Of a DNA stretch of 49,950 nt, positions 41,271 through 49,639 are shown piece after piece. This DNA is from an uncultured Paraprevotella sp. (GTDB lineage: Bacteria; Bacteroidota; Bacteroidia; Bacteroidales; Bacteroidaceae). The position numbers were made by a program, and so were the translations under genes. The first letter of the stretch is position 1, and each line of letters starts with the position of its first letter. The notes beneath the pieces were generated by a model. That model saw only the letters and a list, made by a program, of their open reading frames with translations, was not told where the DNA came from and did no database searches. The DNA lies in contig CALUNJ010000005.1 of NCBI GenBank assembly GCA_944321975.1, positions 1 through 49,950 on the forward strand. The letters are read 5' to 3'.

Positions 41271-41759
41271 ATGGCTCAACATCTATACGAAAGCAGCGTC
41301 AAGGCCATCGCCAGCCCGCAGGCGTGCGTGTATGCCAAGCTGGCCGACCTGAACAACCTGGCCGTCATCAAAGAACACTTCGAAGACCCCGCCGTGCGCG
41401 AAAAAATGGCCGCGCAAGTGCCGGAAGACAAACTGAACCAGCTGCGCGAACAAATACGGCAAATGACGTTCGACACCGACTCGGTGAGCTGCAACGTGCC
41501 CCCGCTGGGCACCATCTCGCTGCGCATCATTGAACGGGAAGAACCGAAATGCATCAAATTCGAAACCGAAAACTCCCCTATCCGGCTGAACCTGTGGATT
41601 CAACTGCTCCCCACGTCGGACACCTCGTGCAAAATGAAACTGACCGCAGGGGCTGACCTGAACCCCTTCATCAAAGGAATGGTGGAAAAGCCACTGAAGG
41701 AAGGCGTGGAAAAAATGGCCGAACTGCTGGCCGCACTTCCCTACGGGAGCATAAAGTAA
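41271..41759 (+). CDS. SRPBCC-fold protein
   Basis: 162 aa, no signal peptide. The beta-alpha grip pattern (LYESSVKAIASPQACVYAKL at the start; SCKMKLTAGADLNPFIKGMV near the end, then a long C-terminal helix) fits the START-like SRPBCC superfamily, which binds hydrophobic ligands. The same gene sits between pyrE and argH in other Bacteroidales as far as I recall. Ligand unknown. It lies 17 bp before argH. Confidence 0.82.
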   Translation: MAQHLYESSVKAIASPQACVYAKLADLNNLAVIKEHFEDPAVREKMAAQVPEDKLNQLREQIRQMTFDTDSVSCNVPPLGTISLRIIEREEPKCIKFETENSPIRLNLWIQLLPTSDTSCKMKLTAGADLNPFIKGMVEKPLKEGVEKMAELLAALPYGSIK

Positions 41760-41776
41760 CACAGAAACCAACGATT

Positions 41777-43117
41777 ATGGCAAGCAAACTTTGGGAAAAA
41801 AACACAGAAGTCAACAAGGAAATCGAAAAGTTCACCGTGGGCCGCGACCGTGAACTTGACTTGCATCTGGCCAAATACGACGTGCTCGGCTCCATGGCGC
41901 ACATCACCATGCTGGAAAACATCGGGCTGCTGGCGGCCGAAGAACTGCCCGTCCTGCTGGACGAGCTGAAACACATCTACGCCGACATCGAGGCCGGACG
42001 GTTCGCCATCGAAGAAGGAGTGGAAGACGTACACTCCCAAGTGGAACTGATGCTGACGCGCAAACTGGGCGACATGGGCAAGAAAATCCACAGCGGACGG
42101 TCGCGCAACGACCAAGTGCTGCTGGACCTGAAACTCTTCACCCGCGCCCGCATCAAAGACATTGCCGAAGAAGTCAAAGTGCTGTTCGAGGAACTCCAGG
42201 CACAAAGCGAACGATACAAGAACATACTGATGCCGGGCTACACCCACCTGCAAGTGGCCATGCCCTCCAGTTTCGGGCTGTGGTTCGGAGCCTACGCCGA
42301 AAGCCTGGTGGACGACCTGCTGTTCCTCCAGGCCGCGTTCAAGATGACCAACCGGAACCCGCTGGGCTCGGCGGCCGGCTATGGCTCTTCGTTCCCGCTC
42401 AACCGGACGATGACCACCGAACTGCTGGGCTTCGACTCCATGAACTACAACGTCGTCTACGCCCAAATGGGAAGAGGCAAGATGGAACGCAACGTGGCTT
42501 TTGCCCTGGCCGGTATCGCGGGCACCATCAGCAAACTGGCTTTCGACGCCTGCATGTTCAACTCGCAAAACTTCGGGTTCGTGAAACTGCCCGACAACTG
42601 CACCACGGGATCCAGCATCATGCCGCACAAGAAGAACCCCGACGTGTTCGAACTCACTCGCGCCAAATGCAACAAGCTGCAAGCCCTGCCGCAACAGATC
42701 ATCCTGATCATGAACAACCTCCCCTGCGGCTACTTCCGCGACCTGCAGATCATCAAGGAAGTGTTTCTCCCCGCATTCGCAGAACTGGAAGACTGCCTGC
42801 GCATGACAGCTTATATCATCAACAAGATACAAGTGAACGACCACATCCTGGACGATCCGAAATACGACAACATGTTCAGCGTGGAAGAAGTGAACCGCCT
42901 GGCCGCTTCCGGCATGCCTTTCCGCGACGCGTATAAAAAAGTGGGACTGGACATCGAAGCCGGACGCTTTGTCCCCTGCAAGGAAGTGCACCACACCCAC
43001 GAAGGCAGCATCGGCCACCTTTGCAACGACAAGGTGCGCGAACTGATGGACCGCGTATGGGCCGGATTCGACTTTTTGAAAATGACCGAAGCCGAACGGA
43101 AACTGCTGGGAAGATAA
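41777..43117 (+). CDS. argH: Argininosuccinate lyase
   Basis: 446 aa. Splits argininosuccinate to arginine and fumarate, the last step of arginine synthesis. SGRSRNDQVLLDLKLF (conserved loop near the N-terminus) and the fumarase/lyase signature GSSIMPHKKNPDVFE (about 277-291) are intact. It is part of the pyrE-SRPBCC-argH operon, far from the argD/argF' end of the window. Confidence 0.96.
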   Translation: MASKLWEKNTEVNKEIEKFTVGRDRELDLHLAKYDVLGSMAHITMLENIGLLAAEELPVLLDELKHIYADIEAGRFAIEEGVEDVHSQVELMLTRKLGDMGKKIHSGRSRNDQVLLDLKLFTRARIKDIAEEVKVLFEELQAQSERYKNILMPGYTHLQVAMPSSFGLWFGAYAESLVDDLLFLQAAFKMTNRNPLGSAAGYGSSFPLNRTMTTELLGFDSMNYNVVYAQMGRGKMERNVAFALAGIAGTISKLAFDACMFNSQNFGFVKLPDNCTTGSSIMPHKKNPDVFELTRAKCNKLQALPQQIILIMNNLPCGYFRDLQIIKEVFLPAFAELEDCLRMTAYIINKIQVNDHILDDPKYDNMFSVEEVNRLAASGMPFRDAYKKVGLDIEAGRFVPCKEVHHTHEGSIGHLCNDKVRELMDRVWAGFDFLKMTEAERKLLGR

Positions 43118-43151
43118 GAAAAAGCAACGTAAAGGCAATAAAACACACTCT

Positions 43152-43190
43152 GGCTCCGTTTCCTGAATATGAAAAGGAAACGGAGTCTTT
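43152..43190 (+). terminator. Terminator-like hairpin after argH, overlaps the next start codon
   Basis: CTCCGTTTCC (43154-43163) and GGAAACGGAG (43176-43185) form a 10-bp perfect stem followed by TCTTTTA. The loop holds ATATGAAAA, including the ATG (43169) of the next gene, so one structure could end argH and also control the start of its neighbour. Confidence 0.7.
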
Positions 43191-43726
43191 TATGCTTAGC
43201 CACGGCCACGCTTTTAGCCGCCTTCACCTCCTGCAAAGAGGAGGTGGAAAACACCTATTCCAACTATCGGGCATATTTTGTGTGCCAGAATGTCAGCACC
43301 ATCCCGCAACTCAATGCCGCACTGAACAGCCTGGGGATTTTCGCCACGATCCGTTACGACCGCTCGCGCTTCCTCTTCGCGGACGAGACCGGACATACCA
43401 CTCCCGTCAACGCGACAGCCATCGCCGGCAACTCGTCATTACAAATGGGCATCGCCGGATTTATCGTAGGGCTGCCGAACATCCCGGAACTGGGCAGCAG
43501 CACCTCCGCCCCCGTATGCTACGACCTGGCCTGCCCCAACTGCTTCTCTACCTATAACATATCCAAATCGCTACAATTGAAAGAAGGAGGCTACGCCACC
43601 TGCACATCCTGCAACCGCACCTACAACTTGAACAACCAGGGACAAGTCAGCGCAGGAGAAGGCGGAATCAGCCTTTTCCGTTACCGCATCAACTATTCCG
43701 GCAACACCATGGTCATCAACAATTAA
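43169..43726 (+). CDS. Rieske-like lipoprotein with four cysteines
   Basis: 185 aa. Lipoprotein signal peptide MKRKRSLLCLATATLLAAF ends at TSC (Cys22), which fixes the start at 43169 although that ATG lies in a hairpin loop. The C-terminal part has DLACPNC (Cys122, Cys125), CTSCNRTYNLNNQGQV (Cys145, Cys148) and SLFRYRINYSGNTMVINN, an order and spacing like the Rieske fold (ligand loop 1, ligand loop 2, then glycine turn and final strands), but the two His ligands of a Rieske centre are replaced by Cys. It may bind zinc or iron through four cysteines. Role unknown. Confidence 0.78.
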   Translation: MKRKRSLLCLATATLLAAFTSCKEEVENTYSNYRAYFVCQNVSTIPQLNAALNSLGIFATIRYDRSRFLFADETGHTTPVNATAIAGNSSLQMGIAGFIVGLPNIPELGSSTSAPVCYDLACPNCFSTYNISKSLQLKEGGYATCTSCNRTYNLNNQGQVSAGEGGISLFRYRINYSGNTMVINN

Positions 43727-43745
43727 CGAAAAAGCCGCGAAAATA

Positions 43746-43777
43746 TTTGGCACAAACCCATAAATGCCGTATCTTTG
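43746..43777 (+). promoter_or_regulatory. tRNA promoter
   Basis: TTTG (43746-43749) and TATCTTTG (43770-43777) are 20 nt apart, the Bacteroidota consensus, 23 bp upstream of tRNA-Gly. Confidence 0.75.
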
Positions 43778-43800
43778 CAGCCAAATTCAGCTGCAAACAA

Positions 43801-43876
<76 letters not shown>

Positions 43877-43881
43877 AGGTC

Positions 43882-43967
43882 GCTCGAATGGTGGAATCGG
43901 TAGACACGAGGGACTTAAAATCCCTTGGCCAGTGATGGCTGTGCGGGTTCAAGTCCCGCTTCGAGTA
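43882..43967 (+). tRNA. tRNA-Leu (TAA)
   Basis: An 86-nt class II tRNA. Acceptor GCTCGAA/TTCGAGT (one G-T pair), anticodon loop CTTAAAA (anticodon TAA at 43916-43918), long variable arm (TGGCCAGTGATGGCTG), T arm GGGTTCAAGTCCC. CCA is not encoded. Five bases after tRNA-Gly, so both are probably cut from one transcript. Confidence 0.96.
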
Positions 43968-44046
43968 CAACACACAACCGCTAATTGCCTTTTCAAAAGA
44001 AATTAGCGAAACGGAAGCGAGCCGGAAGAAAACAAGGGCAGGAATA

Positions 44047-44077
44047 TTGCAGGTTTGTTTTTTTAATCGTAATTTTG
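44047..44077 (+). promoter_or_regulatory. Promoter of the glycosyltransferase operon
   Basis: TTG (44047-44049) and TAATTTTG (44070-44077) are 20 nt apart, 19 bp before the ATG at 44096. Confidence 0.6.
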
Positions 44078-44095
44078 CAAAAAGCAAGTAACACA

Positions 44096-45007
44096 ATGAA
44101 ATTGTCTCCCATTTTATTGTTTGTCTACAACCGGCCGCAACACACGCGGGAAGCGGTAGAGTCGTTGTTACGCAACCCGCAAGCGAAGATGAGCGAACTG
44201 TTCGTCTATTCGGACGGGGCAAAAGACGAATCCGCCTGCGAAGCCGTGGAAGAAGTGCGCCGCTATGTGCGAAACATCAACGGATTCCAGCACGTCACCA
44301 TCGTGGAGCGGGAGACCAACCGCGGGCTGGCACGGAACATCATTGACGGGGTGACGGAGACCATCAGCCGCTACGGGAGAGTGATTGTCATGGAAGACGA
44401 CCTCGTTGTGTCTCCCCATTTTCTGGAATTCATGAACGAGGCACTGGAACTCTTCGAAAACGAGCCTCGCGTGGGGCATGTGCATGCCTGCGAAATCACG
44501 GGCGACCCCTTGTTGCCGGAAACTTTTCTCGTCAGATGGACCGGAAGCTGGGGATGGGGCACCTGGCAACGTGCCTGGAATTTGTTCAACCCCGACGGGA
44601 AGGCCCTGCTTGACGAACTGGAAAGGCGCAAACTGACCCGGACATTCGACTTCGAGGGGACATACGGCTACACCCGCATGCTGCGCCGGCAAACGGAGGG
44701 CAAGAACGACTCATGGGCCATACGCTGGAACGCCTCGCTCTTTCTGAAAGGCATGCTTTCCTACAATGCCGGAAAGTCCTTGGTGAAGAACGAAGGATTC
44801 GACGGCAGCGGCACACACTGCGGAAAAGGAGACGGAGGCGGTGGCCGCCTATATGCCGGCCGCCTCAAGGTGGAACGCCCGCACACGATGGAAGAAGCCC
44901 CGGATGCCAGAGCGGCCTTCGTCCGCTATTATGCGCGCACCAATTCTTTTATGGCCAAAGCCTTAAGGCGCATCAGACGCACGCTGAAAGGAGACTTCGG
45001 CGCATGA
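44096..45007 (+). CDS. GT-A type glycosyltransferase
   Basis: 303 aa from the ATG at 44096. The start SPILLFVYNRPQHTREAVES and IVERETNRGLARNI are family 2-like, and VIVMEDDLVVSPHFLEF carries the metal- and sugar-nucleotide-binding EDD. RWTGSWGWGTWQRAWN is typical of a Bacteroidota subgroup. No membrane segment. Probably acts on a cell-surface polysaccharide or LPS in the cytoplasm. It is the first gene of a four-gene operon. Confidence 0.85.
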   Translation: MKLSPILLFVYNRPQHTREAVESLLRNPQAKMSELFVYSDGAKDESACEAVEEVRRYVRNINGFQHVTIVERETNRGLARNIIDGVTETISRYGRVIVMEDDLVVSPHFLEFMNEALELFENEPRVGHVHACEITGDPLLPETFLVRWTGSWGWGTWQRAWNLFNPDGKALLDELERRKLTRTFDFEGTYGYTRMLRRQTEGKNDSWAIRWNASLFLKGMLSYNAGKSLVKNEGFDGSGTHCGKGDGGGGRLYAGRLKVERPHTMEEAPDARAAFVRYYARTNSFMAKALRRIRRTLKGDFGA

Positions 45008-45032
45008 CACAAACCAACGGAAGAAGAAAAAA

Positions 45033-45782
45033 ATGGAAAACCAACTGACCGACAGGGATTTGTGGAAAAGCTATTGGGAGAACTACCATTTCACTCCCAT
45101 TGAGGAGAATCCCGTCTACAAGAAATATATCCGCCCGGCATCCCCGCAAGCCCGCTTCATTGAGATCGGGGGATTCCCGGGACTGAACGCCGGATATTTC
45201 TACCGACATGTGTGCCGTGACGTGACTTTACTGGACTTCTATGTGGAACCGGAAGTAATCCGCAAGGTGGAAAGTCAAAATCAAATCCCGGCCCACACGA
45301 TTAAATCCATCGAAGCCGACTTTTTCTCTTTCCAAAGCCGGAAACGCTACGACATTGTCTTCTCCTTGGGATTCATAGAACATTTCCGCGACACGCGCGA
45401 CGTCATCGCCCGCCACGCCGCCCTGCTGGCCGAGGGAGGCCAACTGCTCATTCTCCTGCCCAACCTGCGCGGCATCAACGGAGCGGTGCAATACCTGTTC
45501 GACCGGGAAAACCTGCGCATCCACAACTTGGATAGCATGGTTCCCAGCCGTCTGAGACATATTTGCGAAGAGCTTGGGTTAGAAAACATCCGCGTAGAAT
45601 ACACCCGCAAGCCCATGGTGTGGCTCGAACCCAAAGCAGGCAAGAAGCAGCATGCCGCCCGCCTGCTCGTGAAAGCTTTAAGCTATGGGCTCAAGCTGTT
45701 CCCCATCAAGTGCAGGCTACTGTCGCCTTATCTTGTCATTTCTGCCACAAAAGGCATTCCACAACCCGCCACCAAATCATGA
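45033..45782 (+). CDS. Class I SAM-dependent methyltransferase
   Basis: 249 aa. RFIEIGGFPGLNAGYF is the SAM-binding motif I, YDIVFSLGFIEHFRDT a typical motif II/III region, and EGGQLLILLPNLRG a post-III strand. It lies between two glycosyltransferase genes (25 bp after the first, 4 bp ATGA overlap with the next), so a sugar or glycan acceptor is likely (inference). Confidence 0.85.
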   Translation: MENQLTDRDLWKSYWENYHFTPIEENPVYKKYIRPASPQARFIEIGGFPGLNAGYFYRHVCRDVTLLDFYVEPEVIRKVESQNQIPAHTIKSIEADFFSFQSRKRYDIVFSLGFIEHFRDTRDVIARHAALLAEGGQLLILLPNLRGINGAVQYLFDRENLRIHNLDSMVPSRLRHICEELGLENIRVEYTRKPMVWLEPKAGKKQHAARLLVKALSYGLKLFPIKCRLLSPYLVISATKGIPQPATKS

Positions 45783-47041
45783 GAGTACTGATTGTCAACA
45801 CTTCGGAGAATGCAGGCGGAGCCGCCATCGCAGCCAGGCGCCTGATGGAAGCCCTGAACCGCCAAGGCGTGAAAGCAAAAATGCTGGTACGCGACAAGCG
45901 CACGGAGGCCATCACCGTGGCCGCTCTCCCGCCATCCCCCCTGTTGCGCGCCAAGTTCATGTGGGAACGCTTCGTCATTTGGCAAGCCAACCATTTCAGT
46001 AAGAAAAACCTGTTCCAGATCGACCTGGCCAATACGGGCACGGACATCACCTCCCTTCCCGAATTTCAGGAAGCCGACCTCATCCACCTGCATTGGGTCA
46101 ACCAAGGTTTTCTCTCGCTGAAAGACATCCGCCGCATCCTCGAAAGCGGAAAGCCGGTAGTGTGGACCCTCCACGACCAATGGCCGTTCACCGGCATCTG
46201 CCATTACAGTGGCACGTGTGACAAATACAAGACCCAATGCCACCATTGCCCCCTGCTTGCCGGGGGGGGAAGTCCCGACGACCTTTCGGCCAAGACCTTC
46301 CGCCGGAAACGGCAGATGCTTCGCGGGGCGCACGTGGTTTTCGTGGGATGCAGCCAGTGGATGGCGGGGCTGGCCCGGCAAAGCGCATTGCTGACAGGAC
46401 AGGAAGTAACGTCCGTGCCCAACGCCATCAACGCGGGCATGTTCTGTCCGGCCGACTCCGCACGGGCACGGCTGCAGTGCAACCTTCCGGCCGACCGCAA
46501 GCTGTTGCTCTTCGGTGCTTTCAAGGCATCCGACCCGCGCAAGGGCATCGACTATCTGAAAGAAGCCTGCCGCATCCTGCTGGAGAAGCATGCGGCTTTG
46601 GCCTCGCGTATAGGGCTGGTCGTCGTAGGACGCGGGGCTGACGACCTGCACGACCTTTTTCCGTTTCCCGTCTACCCCTTCAACTATGTAGCCGACGAAA
46701 AGCAAATGGCCTGCCTCTACAACGCGGCAGACGCCTTTGTCACTCCCTCGCTCGAAGACAACCTGCCCAACACCATCGTCGAATCCCTCTCCTGCGGAAC
46801 GCCCTGTGTCGGATTCCGCGTCGGCGGGATCCCGGAAATGATAGACCACCTCCAGAACGGCTACCTGGCCGAAGCCCGCAACGCGGACGACCTGGCCGAA
46901 GGCATCCGCTTCGTGCTGGAGCATGAAAGACCTGAGGAACTGGCCCAACATGCTTGGCATGCCGCCCAGTCCCGCTACGGCGAAACACACGTGGCCGCAA
47001 AATATATTGCCCTCTACCGCCATGCGGCCGGCCTCAAATAA
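45779..47041 (+). CDS. GT4 family (GT-B) glycosyltransferase
   Basis: 420 aa from the ATG at 45779, overlapping the methyltransferase stop (ATGA); an open frame upstream is only a shadow. The start MRVLIVNTSENAGGAAIAAR has the N-terminal acceptor-side glycine loop. DLIHLHWVNQGFLSL and WTLHDQWPFTGICHYS are typical of wall- and capsule-type GT4 enzymes; LPNTIVESLSCGTPCVGF with GGIPEMI is the sugar-nucleotide site. A Cys/His cluster (CDKYKTQCHHCPL) suggests a structural metal. Confidence 0.9.
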   Translation: MRVLIVNTSENAGGAAIAARRLMEALNRQGVKAKMLVRDKRTEAITVAALPPSPLLRAKFMWERFVIWQANHFSKKNLFQIDLANTGTDITSLPEFQEADLIHLHWVNQGFLSLKDIRRILESGKPVVWTLHDQWPFTGICHYSGTCDKYKTQCHHCPLLAGGGSPDDLSAKTFRRKRQMLRGAHVVFVGCSQWMAGLARQSALLTGQEVTSVPNAINAGMFCPADSARARLQCNLPADRKLLLFGAFKASDPRKGIDYLKEACRILLEKHAALASRIGLVVVGRGADDLHDLFPFPVYPFNYVADEKQMACLYNAADAFVTPSLEDNLPNTIVESLSCGTPCVGFRVGGIPEMIDHLQNGYLAEARNADDLAEGIRFVLEHERPEELAQHAWHAAQSRYGETHVAAKYIALYRHAAGLK

Positions 47042-47065
47042 AAACTCTGTTCACACCGACGCATC

Positions 47066-47866
47066 ATGGACACTGCAACAAACCTTCCCACCCTCACCAT
47101 CGCCACCGTCACTTACGATGCGGAACAGACTCTGCCGCGTACGTTAGAAAGCGTGGCCGCACAGACTTACTCCCACATTGAGCATCTCATCATCGACGGA
47201 TGTTCCAAGGACCACACCATGGAACAAATCCACCGCTACGTGGACGCCAACACGGGGAAAGCCCTCCCGCATGCCATCCAAGTCATCCGGGAACCGGACC
47301 GCGGGCTCTATGACGCGATGAACAAAGCCTTGGAACATGCCACCGGGCACTACATCGTGTTCCTCAATGCCGGCGACCGCTTGCATGCCCCCGACACGCT
47401 GCACCGCCTCTTTGCCCCGCTGGGCCAAACGTCTCCGGCCGGCTGGCCGGCCATCCTCTATGGCGAAACAGACTGCGTGGACAGCGAGGGGCGCTTTCTC
47501 CGCCACCGCCGGTTGCAGGCACCCGACCGCCTGGACTGGAAAAGTTTCCGCTGGGGCATGCTGGTGTGCCATCAATCATTCTATGTCCGCACCGATCTTG
47601 CGCGCAAGACTCCCTACGACCTGCGCTACCATTTTTCTGCCGACTACGACTGGTGCATCCGCCTGCTCAAACGGGCTTCCCGGTCGGGGCTTCCGGTCCT
47701 CAACAGCGGGCTTATCCTCACCGACTACCTGAACGAGGGACTCACCACCCACAACCACCAGAGTTCCCTGTGGGAACGTTTCCGCATCATGACCCGGCAT
47801 TACGGCTGGGCCGCCACGCTCGGGCAGCATGCCTGGTTCGTGCTCCGAGCCGTGCTGAAGAAATGA
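47066..47866 (+). CDS. GT2 family glycosyltransferase
   Basis: 266 aa. TIATVTYDAEQTLPRTLESV, HLIIDGCSKDHT and EPDRGLYDAMNKALEHATG are GT2 signatures; VFLNAGDRLH holds the D-x-D equivalent. It is the last gene of the glycosyltransferase operon, 24 bp after the GT4 gene. Confidence 0.9.
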   Translation: MDTATNLPTLTIATVTYDAEQTLPRTLESVAAQTYSHIEHLIIDGCSKDHTMEQIHRYVDANTGKALPHAIQVIREPDRGLYDAMNKALEHATGHYIVFLNAGDRLHAPDTLHRLFAPLGQTSPAGWPAILYGETDCVDSEGRFLRHRRLQAPDRLDWKSFRWGMLVCHQSFYVRTDLARKTPYDLRYHFSADYDWCIRLLKRASRSGLPVLNSGLILTDYLNEGLTTHNHQSSLWERFRIMTRHYGWAATLGQHAWFVLRAVLKK

Positions 47867-47922
47867 CGTCAGGCTCGGCATAAAGCAAAAATTGCCATTT
47901 TCTGACGCATCCATATGCCTAT

Positions 47923-47958
47923 TGTGATGCCGAAAATCCGTATTTTCGGGCCATCACA
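47923..47958 (+). promoter_or_regulatory. Long inverted repeat upstream of the GH43 gene
   Basis: TGTGATGCCGAAAAT and ATTTTCGGGCCATCACA pair across CCGT; the two arms differ only by a 2-nt insertion. TGTGA/TCACA outer half-sites resemble CRP-type operator halves. TTTATTTT follows, so it could instead be the terminator of the glycosyltransferase operon. It ends 17 bp before the GH43 ATG. Confidence 0.55.
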
Positions 47959-47974
47959 TTTATTTTCCTAAATC

Positions 47975-49588
47975 ATGAAATACCACCTCACATGGGCCGC
48001 ACTTTTGTGCTGCCTGCCAGCCATCGGCCCGCTCCACGCACAAGCCGAAAACACAACCCCGCCCACCGCCGCCCCGGCAACCCTGCCCTCCTGGGGCGAC
48101 CTGGGCAACGGCAACTTCGCCAACCCCATCCTGAACGGCGACTATTCCGACCCGGACGTAATCCGGGTGGGCGAAAAATACTACATGATCTGTTCCGACT
48201 TCCACTTCATGGGCATGCCCGTGCTGGAATCCGACGACATGGTGAACTGGCGCATCATCGCCCAAATCTTCCGACGCATGGACCTGGACGGCTATTCCAG
48301 CATGCACAAGTACGGCCACGGAAGCTGGGCACCCGCCCTGCGCTACCACGACGGAAAATTCTGGATGTTCGTGTGTACGCCCTCCGAAGGCCTTTTCATG
48401 TCCACCGCCACGGATCCCGCCGGCCCCTGGTCGCCGCTCCACTGCGTGGCGGAAGCCCAAGGGTGGGAAGACCCCTGCCCGCTGTGGGACGACGACGGGC
48501 AGGCCTACCTGGGCCGCAGCCAGCTGGGTGGAGGCCCCATCATCATCCACAAGATGAGCCCCGACGGGAAGAGGCTGCTCGACGAGGGGCAGACCGTGTA
48601 CGAAGGCCCTACGGCCGAAGGCACCAAGTTGTTCAAGAAAGACGGCTACTACTATCTCAGCATCCCCGAAGGCGGCGTGAGCACGGGGTGGCAGACCCTG
48701 CTGCGCGCCAAGAGCATCTATGGCCCATTTGAGAAAAAGAAGGTGCTGGAGCAAGGCTCGACCGACGTGAACGGCCCCCACCAGGGAGCACTCGTCGACA
48801 CCCCCGACGGGCAGTGGTGGTTCTACCACTTCCAGTCCGCCGAGCCGCAAGGCCGCGTGGTCCACCTCCAACCCGTCACCTGGAAAGACGGCTTCCCCGA
48901 AATCGGCACCGACCATGACCGCAACGGCGTGGGCGAACCCGTGCGGGTCTGCCGAAAGCCGGACACAGGCGTGCGCCAGGCTCCTCTTGCCCCGCAGGCC
49001 GGCGACGGGTTCGATGCCCCCGGCTTGGGACTGCAATGGCAGTTCAACCACAACCCGCACGACGGCCATTGGTCGCTCGCCTCGCGGCCCGGATGGTTGG
49101 AAATCAAGCCGCAAAGAGCCGAAGGGCTGCGCACGGCCGCCAACCAAATCACCCAGAAGACCATGGGCTACCGCGGCGTGGCCACCGTCACCGTCGATTT
49201 TTCCCAACTGGCGCGCGGCGGACGAGCCGGATTGGAATGCATCGGACGCCATTTCACCGGCTGCGGGATCATGCTGGGGGAAAAGCCCATGCTCTACTTG
49301 GAACACGACGGGAAAGAAGTAGGCCGGGCTCCACTGCCCGCCCACACGGGAACGCTCCGCATCAGGCTTGAAATCGACGCACGGCACAACCGCCACCAGT
49401 TCAGCTACAGTGCCGACGGGCAGACGTTTTCCTCTTTCGGGGAACCGTTCGAGTCGGGTTCCGCCGACTGGAAAGGCAGCCGCATCGGACTATACGCCTA
49501 CACCACCGGGGAAACGGCGGGCAGTGCTTTCTTCGACGACTTCACCTACCTCTACGACGGGCCCGGAGGCCTCCCGCCGGAAAAATAA
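47975..49588 (+). CDS. Secreted family 43 glycoside hydrolase
   Basis: 537 aa. Signal peptide (MKYHLTWAALLCCLPAIG, cut near HAQ|AEN). The five-blade propeller (about 50-340) starts NPILNGDYSDPDVIRVGEKY with the general base Asp (about D59) and has WEDPCPLWDDDGQAYLG and EGTKLFKKDGYYYLSIPEGG, where the acid Glu is expected. The C-terminal beta-sandwich (about 345-530; ANQITQKTMGYRGVATV, FDDFTYLYDG) fits GH43_C2. Likely xylosidase or arabinosidase in the periplasm or outside; no surface lipobox. Confidence 0.9.
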   Translation: MKYHLTWAALLCCLPAIGPLHAQAENTTPPTAAPATLPSWGDLGNGNFANPILNGDYSDPDVIRVGEKYYMICSDFHFMGMPVLESDDMVNWRIIAQIFRRMDLDGYSSMHKYGHGSWAPALRYHDGKFWMFVCTPSEGLFMSTATDPAGPWSPLHCVAEAQGWEDPCPLWDDDGQAYLGRSQLGGGPIIIHKMSPDGKRLLDEGQTVYEGPTAEGTKLFKKDGYYYLSIPEGGVSTGWQTLLRAKSIYGPFEKKKVLEQGSTDVNGPHQGALVDTPDGQWWFYHFQSAEPQGRVVHLQPVTWKDGFPEIGTDHDRNGVGEPVRVCRKPDTGVRQAPLAPQAGDGFDAPGLGLQWQFNHNPHDGHWSLASRPGWLEIKPQRAEGLRTAANQITQKTMGYRGVATVTVDFSQLARGGRAGLECIGRHFTGCGIMLGEKPMLYLEHDGKEVGRAPLPAHTGTLRIRLEIDARHNRHQFSYSADGQTFSSFGEPFESGSADWKGSRIGLYAYTTGETAGSAFFDDFTYLYDGPGGLPPEK

Positions 49589-49600
49589 ACAGGCTTTCAC

Positions 49601-49638
49601 GCCGTCCCGGGGAAGAAGCCCCCGGGGCGGCTTTTTTT
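49601..49638 (+). terminator. Intrinsic terminator of the GH43 gene
   Basis: GCCGTCCCGGGG (49601-49612) and CCCCGGGGCGGC (49620-49631) form a 12-bp stem (one G-T pair), loop 7 nt, followed by seven T (49632-49638). 13 bp after the stop codon. Confidence 0.88.
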
Positions 49639-49639
49639 G

